Shown: piece after piece, positions 15,033 to 21,477 of the stretch
How positions within the stretch are numbered: position 1 is the stretch's first letter
How the letters are laid out: every line of letters begins with the position of its first letter
Virus record (IMG/VR): IMGVR_UViG_3300032157_000374
Coordinates: 1 to 33,556 of that record
DNA length: 33,556 nt
From: a virus
Reading direction: 5' to 3' (one strand)
The notes under the pieces: model-generated
What the model was told of the DNA's origin: nothing
Seen by the model: the letters and a program-made list of their open reading frames with translations, nothing else
Databases searched by the model: none
Translations under genes and position numbers: made by a program

Positions 15033-15104
15033 TTGCGCGGGCTGGATTCGAACCAGCGACCTCCGGGGAATGAACCCGTTGAGCTACCGCTGCTCCACCG
15101 CGCG
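15033..15104 (-). tRNA. Initiator-type tRNA-Met (anticodon CAT)
   Basis: On the minus strand a 72-nt cloverleaf folds. Acceptor CGCGCGG pairs with CCGCGCA, leaving a C1-A72 mismatch. The D stem is GAGC/GCTC with loop AGCGGTA. The anticodon stem is ACGGG/CCCGG with loop TTCATTC (CAT), the variable loop is AGGTC, and the T arm is GCTGG-TTCGAAT-CCAGC, followed by A73. The C1-A72 mismatch, three G-C pairs next to the anticodon loop and A11-T24 are the classic bacterial initiator features. CCA is not encoded. T37 and the short D loop are unusual. It lies 8 bases after the upstream gene's stop, on the same strand as the capsid operon. Confidence 0.88.
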
Positions 15105-15112
15105 GCAGTGGG

Positions 15113-15499
15113 CTACTCGCCCGGCTCACCTTGCGGGCCCGGCATGCCAGGTCCGCCCTTGAGGATTGATCCGATGGTGCCGAGCACGCCCGACTCCCAC
15201 GCGATCCCGTGGACCTCGTCGCCGGCAGTCGCGAGAACCCCGCGCCCGCTGGCGTCAGAGGTCAGTCGCTGGCCTCGCGTGACGTTGCCGCCGTACTCGC
15301 ACGGGAAGATGCCGATCACGCCCACGTCGTCACGGTCACCCGCGGAGCGCTTGCGACGACTGATTGCGGCCGGCAAGTCTGCCGCGCTCGTCGCGAGAGC
15401 CATCTCACCGTCGGCGGAAGCGAACTTCAGGAGGCGGTTGGCCTCTACGTTCGTGGTGATCTTGGCGGTCTGTTCCAGTACGGGAAAGAGCTGACTCAT
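15113..15499 (-). CDS. Small head protein, probable capsid decoration protein
   Basis: A 128-residue protein between the protease/scaffold and the major capsid gene, the slot of decoration proteins in many Mu-like phages. The sequence has an N-terminal helix, then EANRLLKFASADGEMALAT, GDRDDVGVIGIFPCEYGGNV, RGQRLTSDASGRGVLAT and GDEVHGIAWESG, a mainly beta pattern like the DUF2190-type decoration proteins. The last 12 residues, GMPGPQGEPGE, form short collagen-like Gly-X-Y triplets. The ATG at 15499 overlaps the protease stop by four bases. The stop TAG lies only 8 bases before the tRNA. Confidence 0.65.
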   Translation of the reverse strand: MSQLFPVLEQTAKITTNVEANRLLKFASADGEMALATSAADLPAAISRRKRSAGDRDDVGVIGIFPCEYGGNVTRGQRLTSDASGRGVLATAGDEVHGIAWESGVLGTIGSILKGGPGMPGPQGEPGE

Positions 15500-16728
15500 A
15501 GTTGGTTTGCCTCTCGAAGTTCCGTGGCCGCTTGGGCCGTGCTGATGAACCGACCGTCCTTCTCGGCGGTCTGCTGATGGGTACGGATGCGTGCGGCGCG
15601 TTCGTCGACGCTCAGGCGTCCGGGCGATTCGGCGAAGTCGGTGGGCGCGAGCTCGGCGAACTCCACTTCCTTGGGCGCAATGCCGAGGATGGCTTCCTTG
15701 AAGAAGTCGATCGTGGTGCGCTCGTCGCCCTCACCAAACGAGATCACGCTCTCGTCGGTCACGCCGTCGAGGCGGTGCAGGAACGCCACGAACTGCTCCC
15801 TCGAGCACGGCAGCGGGCGACCGGTGCGGACGAGCGCTTCGGCAAAGGACAGGTGCCCTGCCTCGCGCCGCTGGAACTCCTCGAGCGCCAGCTTGGCCTC
15901 GCGCTCCTGGAGCTTCCGCTCGCGCTCCGTCAGATCAGCCTCGCGCCGCGTGACCGCTTCGCTCTGCGGCGGGTCTGCGGCAGCTTCCGCGGGCGCCTCG
16001 GTGGCGGCCGCTGGTGGTGCGGCAGCTTCAGGAGCGGCCACTGCAGGGGCGCTGGCTTCGCCTTCGGCGACGCCGGCCACACCAGGCGCATCCGTCTGAG
16101 CACTGCTGTCAGCAGTCTCAGCAAACGCCGCCACGGGTTCTTTGAGTGCCTCTTGCAGTTCATCGATCCACCAGGACGGCAGCGCCTTGTCGGCCTTCTC
16201 TTGGCCGAACTCCGCGATCAGGAAGTCGCGAAGCCCACGCAGCGCACGCGCGAGCGCGCGCATGTTCGTGTAGTCGGAGAACTCGATCGTCACCGCCTCA
16301 GCCTCGTCGGCTTCATCGGCGAAGCAGGCCACGTCCCTCAGCCCCTTCATCGCCGGAGGGACAGCGCCGAGGAATCCGACGTGGCGCAGGTGATAGGCCC
16401 CGGGCTTTGGGTTGCCGGGCGCATCGGGGGCGTAGAAAGAGCTCGAGCGCTTCTTGAGCTTCCCGCTCGTCACGGCTTCGGCGAAGTCGGCGTCTACCTG
16501 ATCGCACTCCGCGAGCAGGCGCTGCTGTTCCGCGTCGAACGTGAGGCCCTTGACCCAACCGTAGGCGGGCGCGTTCAGCTTCGGGTGCCCCACCACTAGC
16601 GGGGCCTCGTGCACCTTCGGGTCGTAGCTGTCAGCAACGGCTTGGAGGTGAGCAGCCGTCAGCTCGTAGTCCCTGCCATTCATTGCGCGGTGCCGGCCGG
16701 GGCGAGCGATCTCGATGAGCTCGGGCAT
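15496..16728 (-). CDS. I: Head protease/scaffold (Mu gpI-like)
   Basis: A 410-residue protein. The N-terminal third is the Mu-type prohead protease: IARPGRHRAMNGRDYELTAAHL, then HEAPLVVGHPKLNAPAYGWVKGL, KLKKRSSSFYAPDAPG and YHLRHVGFLGAVPPAMKG in succession. The SSS stretch and the GHP/HLRHVGFLG histidines are candidate catalytic residues. After an Ala/Pro-rich linker (residues about 205-255) comes a coiled-coil scaffold (RREADLTERERKLQEREAKLA), giving a fused protease-scaffold. It is the first gene of the minus late operon, with an intergenic palindrome at 16771-16781 about 43 bases ahead. In Mu the scaffold is a shorter in-frame product of the same gene; an internal start was not assigned here. 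Confidence 0.88.
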   Translation of the reverse strand: MPELIEIARPGRHRAMNGRDYELTAAHLQAVADSYDPKVHEAPLVVGHPKLNAPAYGWVKGLTFDAEQQRLLAECDQVDADFAEAVTSGKLKKRSSSFYAPDAPGNPKPGAYHLRHVGFLGAVPPAMKGLRDVACFADEADEAEAVTIEFSDYTNMRALARALRGLRDFLIAEFGQEKADKALPSWWIDELQEALKEPVAAFAETADSSAQTDAPGVAGVAEGEASAPAVAAPEAAAPPAAATEAPAEAAADPPQSEAVTRREADLTERERKLQEREAKLALEEFQRREAGHLSFAEALVRTGRPLPCSREQFVAFLHRLDGVTDESVISFGEGDERTTIDFFKEAILGIAPKEVEFAELAPTDFAESPGRLSVDERAARIRTHQQTAEKDGRFISTAQAATELREANQL

Positions 16729-16770
16729 GTGTGCTGACCGAATCGCACGCCATAACGGTCGAGGCTGGCC

Positions 16771-16781
16771 GGAACTGTTCC
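16771..16781. promoter_or_regulatory. GGAACTGTTCC palindrome upstream of the late minus operon
   Basis: A perfect 11-bp dyad in the 70-base gap between the divergent protease (-) and lipoprotein (+) genes. The core GAACTGTTC also occurs right after the Mor gene and in the gpV/gpW gap. The likely role is a regulator site for the late minus-strand promoter, and possibly for the lipoprotein. No clear -35/-10 pair was assigned on the minus strand; on the plus side TGCTACCAT at 16784-16792 could be an extended -10. Confidence 0.45.
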
Positions 16782-16798
16782 TCTGCTACCATTGGCCC

Positions 16799-17242
16799 AT
16801 GCGTGAGCGGATGATGGCGGGTTTGTTGGGGCTGATTCTTGTGGTCGGGTGCAGTGCGCCCAAGGTCGACGAGCGGTGGACCTTGCAGCAAACCGCCAAG
16901 GCGGGCGAGCTCGAGCCGTGGCCGTTCACCGTCGACGAGGTCACCCTCGAGTGCGGCGGCGTCGACAAGGCCCCGCTGCGCGAGGGCCCTGCTCTATTCT
17001 CTGTCGTGACGGCGGCGGGGCGGACCTACGTCCTCAACGCAGGGGCGGACGCGATGGCCAAGACGATGGGCTGGTTCCCCAAGGTCGAGACGATCTGGAA
17101 GCTTGACCCTGCCGTGCCCGGCGCGCGGGTGGACATCCTGCCGGCGAAGCTCCGCGCCTTGACCCCTTGCGAGCAGGCCGTCCACCAGCTCACGGGCAAG
17201 CGGACGGAGCATGGTCGGGCGGTCGGCCCCCGAGCAGACTGA
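16799..17242 (+). CDS. DUF2511-type lipoprotein (YebY-like)
   Basis: A 147-residue protein with a signal peptide MRERMMAGLLGLILVV ending in the lipobox VVGC (Cys at about residue 18), so it should be exported and lipidated. The mature part WPFTVDEVTLECGG, then YVLNAGADA, IWKLDPAVPGARVDILPAKLRALTPCEQ carries the DUF2511/YebY pattern, with two cysteines likely to form a disulfide. The family is common in phages and bacteria; its function is unknown. It sits alone between the late operon and the immunity region and is transcribed against the repressor gene, a typical moron place. Start choice: ATG 16799 has no Shine-Dalgarno; ATG 16811 also gives a valid signal peptide. Confidence 0.78.
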   Translation: MRERMMAGLLGLILVVGCSAPKVDERWTLQQTAKAGELEPWPFTVDEVTLECGGVDKAPLREGPALFSVVTAAGRTYVLNAGADAMAKTMGWFPKVETIWKLDPAVPGARVDILPAKLRALTPCEQAVHQLTGKRTEHGRAVGPRAD

Positions 17243-17322
17243 CTGACGCCGTCAGCGGCCCCGCCAGCGGCCGACTCGGGCTCCTGGGCATAGGCACCCG
17301 CCGGACCTATCCGATAGGCCCT
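17243..17322. other. Convergent gap between lipoprotein and repressor
   Basis: This 80-base gap contains the palindrome CTGACGCCGTCAG (17243-17255) directly after the lipoprotein stop, a direct repeat AGCGGCC and the left composite operator (17290-17318). No T-tract follows any hairpin, so I see no intrinsic terminator for the two convergent genes. Confidence 0.5.
17290..17318 (+). promoter_or_regulatory. Operator-like site, left copy
   Basis: ATAGG (17290-17294), then an 11-base spacer, then the palindrome CCTATCCGATAGG (17306-17318). The same composite site, with the same half-sites, spacing and orientation, lies 586 bp to the right in front of the repressor gene. This copy sits 4 bases beyond the 3' end of the repressor gene. 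It may be a second operator for looping, or may control transcription entering the convergent gap. Confidence 0.6.
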
Positions 17323-17862
17323 CTACGGGCGACGTCGACGGATTGCCAGCACCCCCGCCGATCCGGCATGGCTGGCGACCGCAACTCGCGCGAGCTCCTC
17401 CCAGTTGTCCGGTGGCACGTTCCCAGGGGCGACGGCCTCGAGCACCCCCGCCATCACTGCCGCAAACTCTTCGTTTGTCAGCACGCCGGAGTAGGCAGCC
17501 GAGAGCCCGACCGCTACCTCCCTCTGTATTGCTCCCAGGCGGTCCGCGGTGAGCGACGCCCCAGCGAGGACGGCGGCTCGGGCGCCGTTGCCCGCCGCCG
17601 CATCGCTGAGCCGCCGAAGTGCAGGCGAAGGCCGCTCGGGCCCCTTGCCCGTGATGAGCCAGTCGAGGCTGTACCCGGACGCCTGCGCCAGCCTGGCGAG
17701 GACATCCGAGGGCGGCCGACTGTGGCCTGAGAGGTACTTCCGAAACTGCCGATCCCCCACGGCGGCAACTTCGGCTGCTTTTTCCTGAGTCCCGATGGCC
17801 TGAGCCACGCGCACGAGGCGCTCGGCCCAGTCGGGACGCTTTTTCTTTGGAGGTGGGGCCAC
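17323..17862 (-). CDS. Phage repressor, cI-like HTH (Mu Repc role)
   Basis: A 179-residue protein. The N-terminal part (ERLVRVAQAIGTQEKAAEVAAV, then RQFRKYLSGHSRPPSDVLARLAQASG and LDWLITGKGP) is a cI/Cro-type helix-turn-helix ending in a classic DWLxTGxG motif. The C-terminal half is Ala-rich and helical and shows no Ser-Lys S24 peptidase motif, so LexA-like self-cleavage is not supported. It is transcribed against the early operon and starts with GTG at 17862, with no good Shine-Dalgarno seen. Operator-like repeats lie on both sides. It most likely represses ner/transposase transcription and maintains lysogeny. Confidence 0.82.
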   Translation of the reverse strand: MAPPPKKKRPDWAERLVRVAQAIGTQEKAAEVAAVGDRQFRKYLSGHSRPPSDVLARLAQASGYSLDWLITGKGPERPSPALRRLSDAAAGNGARAAVLAGASLTADRLGAIQREVAVGLSAAYSGVLTNEEFAAVMAGVLEAVAPGNVPPDNWEELARVAVASHAGSAGVLAIRRRRP

Positions 17863-17869
17863 AAATAAC

Positions 17870-17899
17870 TTGCCAATAGGAACCGAGGGGGCCTATTCG
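17870..17899 (+). promoter_or_regulatory. Candidate early promoter driving ner and transposase
   Basis: TTGCCA at 17870-17875 can serve as -35, followed 17-18 bases later by CTATTC/TATTCG (17893-17899) as -10. The -10 lies inside the operator palindrome at 17892-17904, and the -35 lies beside the ATAGG half-site. A repressor bound there would block the polymerase. The match to the sigma-70 consensus is only fair. Confidence 0.5.
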
Positions 17900-17904
17900 A
17901 TAGG
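17876..17904 (+). promoter_or_regulatory. Operator-like site, right copy
   Basis: ATAGG (17876-17880), an 11-base spacer, and CCTATTCGATAGG (17892-17904) lie in the 49-base gap between the divergent repressor and ner genes. The arrangement is identical to the left copy at 17290-17318. This is the expected position for the main operator controlling both the repressor and the early promoter. Confidence 0.72.
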
Positions 17905-17911
17905 TCTCTAG

Positions 17912-18181
17912 ATGACCTTGGTCAGACATGACGGTAGCCGAAGGCGGCGGGGACTGCACCCTGAACAAATTAAAGCGATGGTGAGAATGCGCGGGCTCAC
18001 GCTGGTCGGCCTCGGCCGACAGCATGGCTACAGCGACTCCGCCATGAAGCAGGCGCTTCGCGACTGCTGTGGGCCGTGCGAGCGAATCATCGCGGCTGCC
18101 ATCGGCCTACCGCCCGAGCAGATCTGGCCCGATCGCTACAGGCAAAAGCGGCCGCGTCGTCGCGGAGGGCCGCGCTCGTGA
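17912..18181 (+). CDS. ner: Ner-like DNA-binding regulator
   Basis: An 89-residue Ner/Nlp-family protein. The core HPEQIKAMVRMRGLTLVGLGRQHGYSD (parts: IKAMVRMRGLTL, LGRQHGYS), then AMKQALRDCCGPCERIIAAAIG and LPPEQIWPDRY, aligns with Mu Ner, including the final xxPxxIWPxRY. Mu Ner turns down the early and repressor promoters after transposition starts. The C-terminus is a basic Arg-rich tail. The ATG at 17912 is seven bases after the operator. The stop shares one base with the transposase start (TGATG). Confidence 0.88.
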   Translation: MTLVRHDGSRRRRGLHPEQIKAMVRMRGLTLVGLGRQHGYSDSAMKQALRDCCGPCERIIAAAIGLPPEQIWPDRYRQKRPRRRGGPRS

Positions 18182-19914
18182 TGCCATCGACAACCGAGCT
18201 CGAGGGGCGTGCCCTGGGTGGGCAGCTCGCCGAGACGTGGCAGGCCGCACGGCCGGCCGCACAAGCCCGAGCACTCACACGAACCCGCGCCCTCTTGCGA
18301 GTGCAGGAGCTCCGCGCGCAGGGCTCACTCTGGGAGGCTGCCTACAGGCAAGCGGCGGCCGACTACGGGGTCTCTCGCGCTGCGCTCTGCCGCTGGCAGC
18401 GGCGAGTGAACGGTGCCGAGCAGGCGGACTGGCCGGCGCTCTTGCTGTCGAATCACACGGGCCGCGAGCACCTGCGCCTGAACGTCCACGATGCTGCGTG
18501 GGATTCGTTTCTCGCCGACTACCTGCGCCCGAGTCGTCCGGGCTTCGCTGCTTGCTTTCGGCGCCTTGTCGAGCGAGCGAAGCGCGAAGGGTGGGGCCAG
18601 CTCCCGAACCTGAAGACACTGCAACGTCGCGTGCGACGCGAGGTGCCGGCCAGCACCGTGCTCCTCCGACGCGAGGGTGAGCGCGCACTCGAGCAGTGCC
18701 TGCCCGCGCAGCGGCGCGACAAGTCCGCGCTGCGCGCGCTCGAGCACGTCAACGCGGACGGCCATCGCCTCGACGTGTTCGTGCGTTGGCCGTGTCACCC
18801 GGGGCACAAGCCGCGCATCGGTCGCCCGATCCTCGTCGCCTGGCAGGACATCTACTCCGGGAAGATCCTGAGCTGGCGCCTCGACGAGACGGAAAACTCC
18901 GATTCGGTCCGCCTCGCCTTTGCGGAGATGCTCCGCGTCTACGGGATCCCGCTCGCCGCCACCGTCGACAACGGCCACGCCTTCGCATCGAAACGCATGA
19001 CCGGCGGCGTGCTCGGCCGCCATCGCTTCAAGTTCCAAGCCGAGGAGCCCGAGGGCATCTACAAAGCCTTCGGCGTCGACGTGCGCTTCGCCCTGCCGTA
19101 CCACGGGCAGAGCAAACCGATCGAGCGTGCGTTTCGCGACTTGTGCGAGGACATCGCTCGATCGCCAGCGTGCGCGGGTGCGTACACAGGCAACGCGCCG
19201 CACGCGAAGCCGGCCGACTACGGATCGCGCGCTGTCGACTACGAGCACTTCGTTGCCATCGTCGACGCCGGGATCCGCGAGCACAACGCGCGCTCGGGAC
19301 GACGGAGCCCAGTCGCTGCGGGGCGGAGCTTCGATCAGGTGTTCGACGAGAGCATGGCGGACGAGCTCACGATCGTGCGCCGAGCGACGGAGGCACAGAT
19401 CCGCTGGCTGCTCCTGCCCATCGAAGGCGTGAAGGTCAGCAAGGACGAGGCCGTGCTCACGTTGCTCGGCAATCGGTTCTGGCACCCTGAGCTCCTGCAG
19501 CGCCGCGGGCGCAGGCTCAACGTGCGCTTCGATCCCTACGACCTGCGCGCAGGCGTGTGGGTGTTCGACGGCGGCACCGATCCGATCTGCTTCGCGGAGT
19601 GTATTGCCGCCGTAGGCTTCACGGACACGGACGCCGCGCGCCGCGACATGCGCCAGCGCCGCGCGCTGGTGAAGGCCGAGAAGGAAGCGGCCGCCGCCTT
19701 CGGCACCGTGCCCGTACACCAGCTCGCGCACCCTGCTCGCACCAAGCAGAGCACCACGCGCGTGGTGCGTGCAGAGTTTGGCCGCCGCACGCCGGAGGCC
19801 GTCGTCGCTGAGTCCGAGAAGCGCCAGCAGCAAGCCGCTTCAGAGGATCTGCTGCTCGTACTGGGCAGCGCAGCGAAGCAAGAGCTCGACCGCTCCCGTG
19901 GAGGGGCGGCCTGA
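18181..19914 (+). CDS. A: DDE transposase A (MuA-like)
   Basis: About 577 residues. The catalytic DDE triad is visible from the Mu motifs: D193 in NADGHRLDVFV, D263 in ATVDNGHAF and E315 in KPIERAF. Between them are ILVAWQDIYSGKILSWRLDETENSDSVRLAF (cut here: WQDIYSGKILSWRLDE, NSDSVRLAF) and the GAYTGNAPHAKPADYGSRAVD segment, close to MuA. The N-terminal HTH and DNA-binding domain is shorter than in MuA. A Mu-type beta-barrel region (about residues 400-490) follows the core. The ATG at 18181 overlaps the ner stop; the 35-residue longer frame lies inside ner and is rejected. The enzyme nicks phage ends and performs replicative transposition. Confidence 0.93.
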   Translation: MPSTTELEGRALGGQLAETWQAARPAAQARALTRTRALLRVQELRAQGSLWEAAYRQAAADYGVSRAALCRWQRRVNGAEQADWPALLLSNHTGREHLRLNVHDAAWDSFLADYLRPSRPGFAACFRRLVERAKREGWGQLPNLKTLQRRVRREVPASTVLLRREGERALEQCLPAQRRDKSALRALEHVNADGHRLDVFVRWPCHPGHKPRIGRPILVAWQDIYSGKILSWRLDETENSDSVRLAFAEMLRVYGIPLAATVDNGHAFASKRMTGGVLGRHRFKFQAEEPEGIYKAFGVDVRFALPYHGQSKPIERAFRDLCEDIARSPACAGAYTGNAPHAKPADYGSRAVDYEHFVAIVDAGIREHNARSGRRSPVAAGRSFDQVFDESMADELTIVRRATEAQIRWLLLPIEGVKVSKDEAVLTLLGNRFWHPELLQRRGRRLNVRFDPYDLRAGVWVFDGGTDPICFAECIAAVGFTDTDAARRDMRQRRALVKAEKEAAAAFGTVPVHQLAHPARTKQSTTRVVRAEFGRRTPEAVVAESEKRQQQAASEDLLLVLGSAAKQELDRSRGGAA

Positions 19915-19922
19915 AAGAAGGT

Positions 19923-19951
19923 GAGGCCGGGCGCTTGTAACACCCGGCCTC
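19923..19951 (+). other. Perfect 9-bp hairpin between transposase A and B
   Basis: GAGGCCGGG (19923-19931), an 11-base loop and CCCGGCCTC (19943-19951) form a strong stem-loop in the 65-base A-B gap. No T-tract follows, so it is not a typical intrinsic terminator. It could stabilise the mRNA end, pause polymerase or adjust the A:B ratio. The ATG of B is 28 bases beyond it, with GGAAGGA as ribosome binding site. Confidence 0.7.
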
Positions 19952-19979
19952 GCGTCAAACACGGAAGGAATGACCAGAC

Positions 19980-20921
19980 ATGAGTAACACGAACGAAAGC
20001 AAAGTGACCAACCCGCTGTCCGGCGACGTGCTGCGCCGCGCGGTGACGCGAGCGATGGCGCACCTGGGGATCAGCCGCGCCCGCCTCGCGGAACTGCTGG
20101 CCTACGCGCGACCGACGATCAGCGGCTACTTGAACGATCGCTACGACGGCGACGCCGAAAAAGTCGAAGCCGCCCTCAACGCTTGGCTGGCGAGCATCGA
20201 CCCCAAGGCATGGTCCACCGACCACGGCGACTTCGTCGAGACACCGAGCGCCGAGAAGATCCTGAGCGTGCTGTCCTACACGCAAGTGCAGCAGGACATG
20301 TCGCTCATCTACGGCGGCCCCGGCGTCGGTAAGACGACGGCGATCCGCCAGTACATGACCGCGTACCCGGAGCGCTGCTGGCTCGCCACCATGACGCCGA
20401 GCTCGGCCGGGCTCGTGAGCGCGCTCGAGTGCGTGGCCGTGGCGCTGGGCCTCGGCACGCCGAACGGTGGCGCGCGGCGGATCTCCAACGTGATCCGCGA
20501 GCATATCGCGGACGGCGGCGGCATGATCATCATCGACGAGGCGCAGCACCTCTCGATGGCGGCCGTCGAGGAGCTGCGCTCGATCCACGATTCGACTGGG
20601 TGCGGGCTCGCGCTCGTCGGAAACGAGACGAGCTATGCGCGGCTGACGGGCGGTGCACGTTCGGCCCACTACGCGCAGATCTTCTCGCGCATCGGGGCCC
20701 GCCTCTCGATCGGTCGCCCTTCCGAGCTCGACGTCAAAGCCATCTGCGACGAGTGGAAGGTGACCGACGCGAAGGCGCGGGACTTCCTCCGCAAGCTCGC
20801 GATGCAGCCGGGCGCGCTGCGCTCGGTCGTCAAGGCGCTGCGTATTCTCAAGCGCAGCAACTCCGCCGTGAACGTCGACTCCCTGCGCCAGGCGTGCGGG
20901 ATCTTGGGAGCGGAGGTCTGA
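19980..20921 (+). CDS. B: Transposition ATPase B (MuB-like)
   Basis: A 313-residue AAA+ ATPase. An N-terminal HTH (residues about 15-60: ISRARLAELLAYARPTISGYL) is followed by Walker A GGPGVGKTT (112-120), Walker B MIIIDEAQH (182-190) and the sensor-type motif LALVGNETSY. The C-terminal winged segment is RDFLRKLAMQPGALRSVVKAL. MuB-like proteins form ATP-dependent filaments on target DNA, capture targets and activate the A transposase. The C-terminal domain matches the MuB/TniB/TnsC type. It follows A after a hairpin and is followed by a 105-residue gene with a 3-base gap. Confidence 0.95.
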   Translation: MSNTNESKVTNPLSGDVLRRAVTRAMAHLGISRARLAELLAYARPTISGYLNDRYDGDAEKVEAALNAWLASIDPKAWSTDHGDFVETPSAEKILSVLSYTQVQQDMSLIYGGPGVGKTTAIRQYMTAYPERCWLATMTPSSAGLVSALECVAVALGLGTPNGGARRISNVIREHIADGGGMIIIDEAQHLSMAAVEELRSIHDSTGCGLALVGNETSYARLTGGARSAHYAQIFSRIGARLSIGRPSELDVKAICDEWKVTDAKARDFLRKLAMQPGALRSVVKALRILKRSNSAVNVDSLRQACGILGAEV

Positions 20922-20924
20922 GCC

Positions 20925-21242
20925 ATGTCGGACAAGACAACCGAACAGCTCATTGCCGAGGCACAGGCTGCGCTCGCTGCGCAGTCGCCCGATGACGTGC
21001 AGGCCTTCGTGGCGATCCTCGTCGGTGAGGCGTTTCACACGAACGTGCACATGCTGCGCCCCCCCCAAGCGGCGCTCGACGGTCGCAAGATCACCTGCTG
21101 CGAAACGGCAGCGATGGCTCGCGAGTTCCTTGCGGGCAAGCGCTCTCTCTCGCCGTTCGACGTCGTCGCGCTCTGCGCCCTTGTGATCAGCGCACACCCG
21201 CAACATGGCCCCGGACAGAAGGCGGTGCGCCATGACGCGTGA
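20925..21242 (+). CDS. Small early protein, function unknown
   Basis: A 105-residue protein. The N-terminal half is helical (SDKTTEQLIAEAQAALAAQ, DDVQAFVAILVGEAF). The second half has GRKITCCETAAMAREFLAGKRSLSPFDVVALCAL. I do not recognise a named family. It follows transposase B with a 3-base gap, and its 3' end overlaps the next gene by 11 bases. A run of eight C bases at 21059-21066 inside the gene would be a potential slippage point. The place after B is where Mu carries small accessory early genes. Confidence 0.6.
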   Translation: MSDKTTEQLIAEAQAALAAQSPDDVQAFVAILVGEAFHTNVHMLRPPQAALDGRKITCCETAAMAREFLAGKRSLSPFDVVALCALVISAHPQHGPGQKAVRHDA

Positions 21243-21472
21243 CAGGCGCAAGCTGCCTCCGCGGACGCTGCCGAGGGAAGCCCATGTGCGCCCCCCGGCC
21301 ATGCCGCCGAAGCTGCAGCTCATCCCGGCGGACGAGCTGCCGAGCCTGACGGACCTCCGCGCGGTGCACCAGGAGATCGACTTCCTGCTCACGTGCGGAC
21401 TCGATCGCGACGAGCTCGCGCGCGAGGACGCCCCGATCCCGTTTGCTCTCACCGAGAAGGCGGTGCGCCATG
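21217..21472 (+). repeat. 18-bp direct repeat spanning two start codons
   Basis: The bases AGAAGGCGGTGCGCCATG occur at 21217-21234 and 21455-21472. Each copy ends with the ATG of a gene (21232 and 21470) and contains its ribosome binding site (AGAAGG). The repeat brackets the 81-residue gene, so the junctions may have arisen by duplication or cassette insertion. Confidence 0.85.
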
Positions 21473-21477
21473 GCTGA
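21232..21477 (+). CDS. Small early protein, function unknown
   Basis: An 81-residue protein bracketed by two copies of an 18-bp repeat. The N-terminus is basic (MTRDRRKLPPRTLPREAH). It is followed by a Pro-rich MPPKLQLIPADELPSLTDLRAVHQ and a helical end (FLLTCGLDRDELAREDAP). There is no recognised family. I chose the ATG at 21232, preceded by the AGAAGG repeat, over the longer open frame. It overlaps the upstream gene by 11 bases and the DUF3164 gene by 8. Confidence 0.6.
   Translation: MTRDRRKLPPRTLPREAHVRPPAMPPKLQLIPADELPSLTDLRAVHQEIDFLLTCGLDRDELAREDAPIPFALTEKAVRHG

Noticed and set aside
15033-15104. Elongator Met or Ile (lysidine) tRNA reading of the CAT tRNA
   Set aside because: C1-A72 mismatch, G29-G31/C39-C41 pairs and A11-T24 fit an initiator rather than elongator Met or Ile2.
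17243-17322. Intrinsic terminator between the lipoprotein and repressor genes
   Set aside because: Palindromes exist but none is followed by a T-tract on either strand.
17323-17862. LexA-like self-cleaving repressor
   Set aside because: No Ser-Lys peptidase motif is visible in the C-terminal half.
18076-18180. 35-codon upstream extension of transposase A
   Set aside because: Lies inside ner and does not match MuA; the TGATG overlap at 18179-18183 defines a better start.
19536-21452. 638-codon minus-strand open frame opposite transposase A and B
   Set aside because: Covers the opposite strand of genes with catalytic motifs; its composition is Arg-rich and has no recognisable domain.
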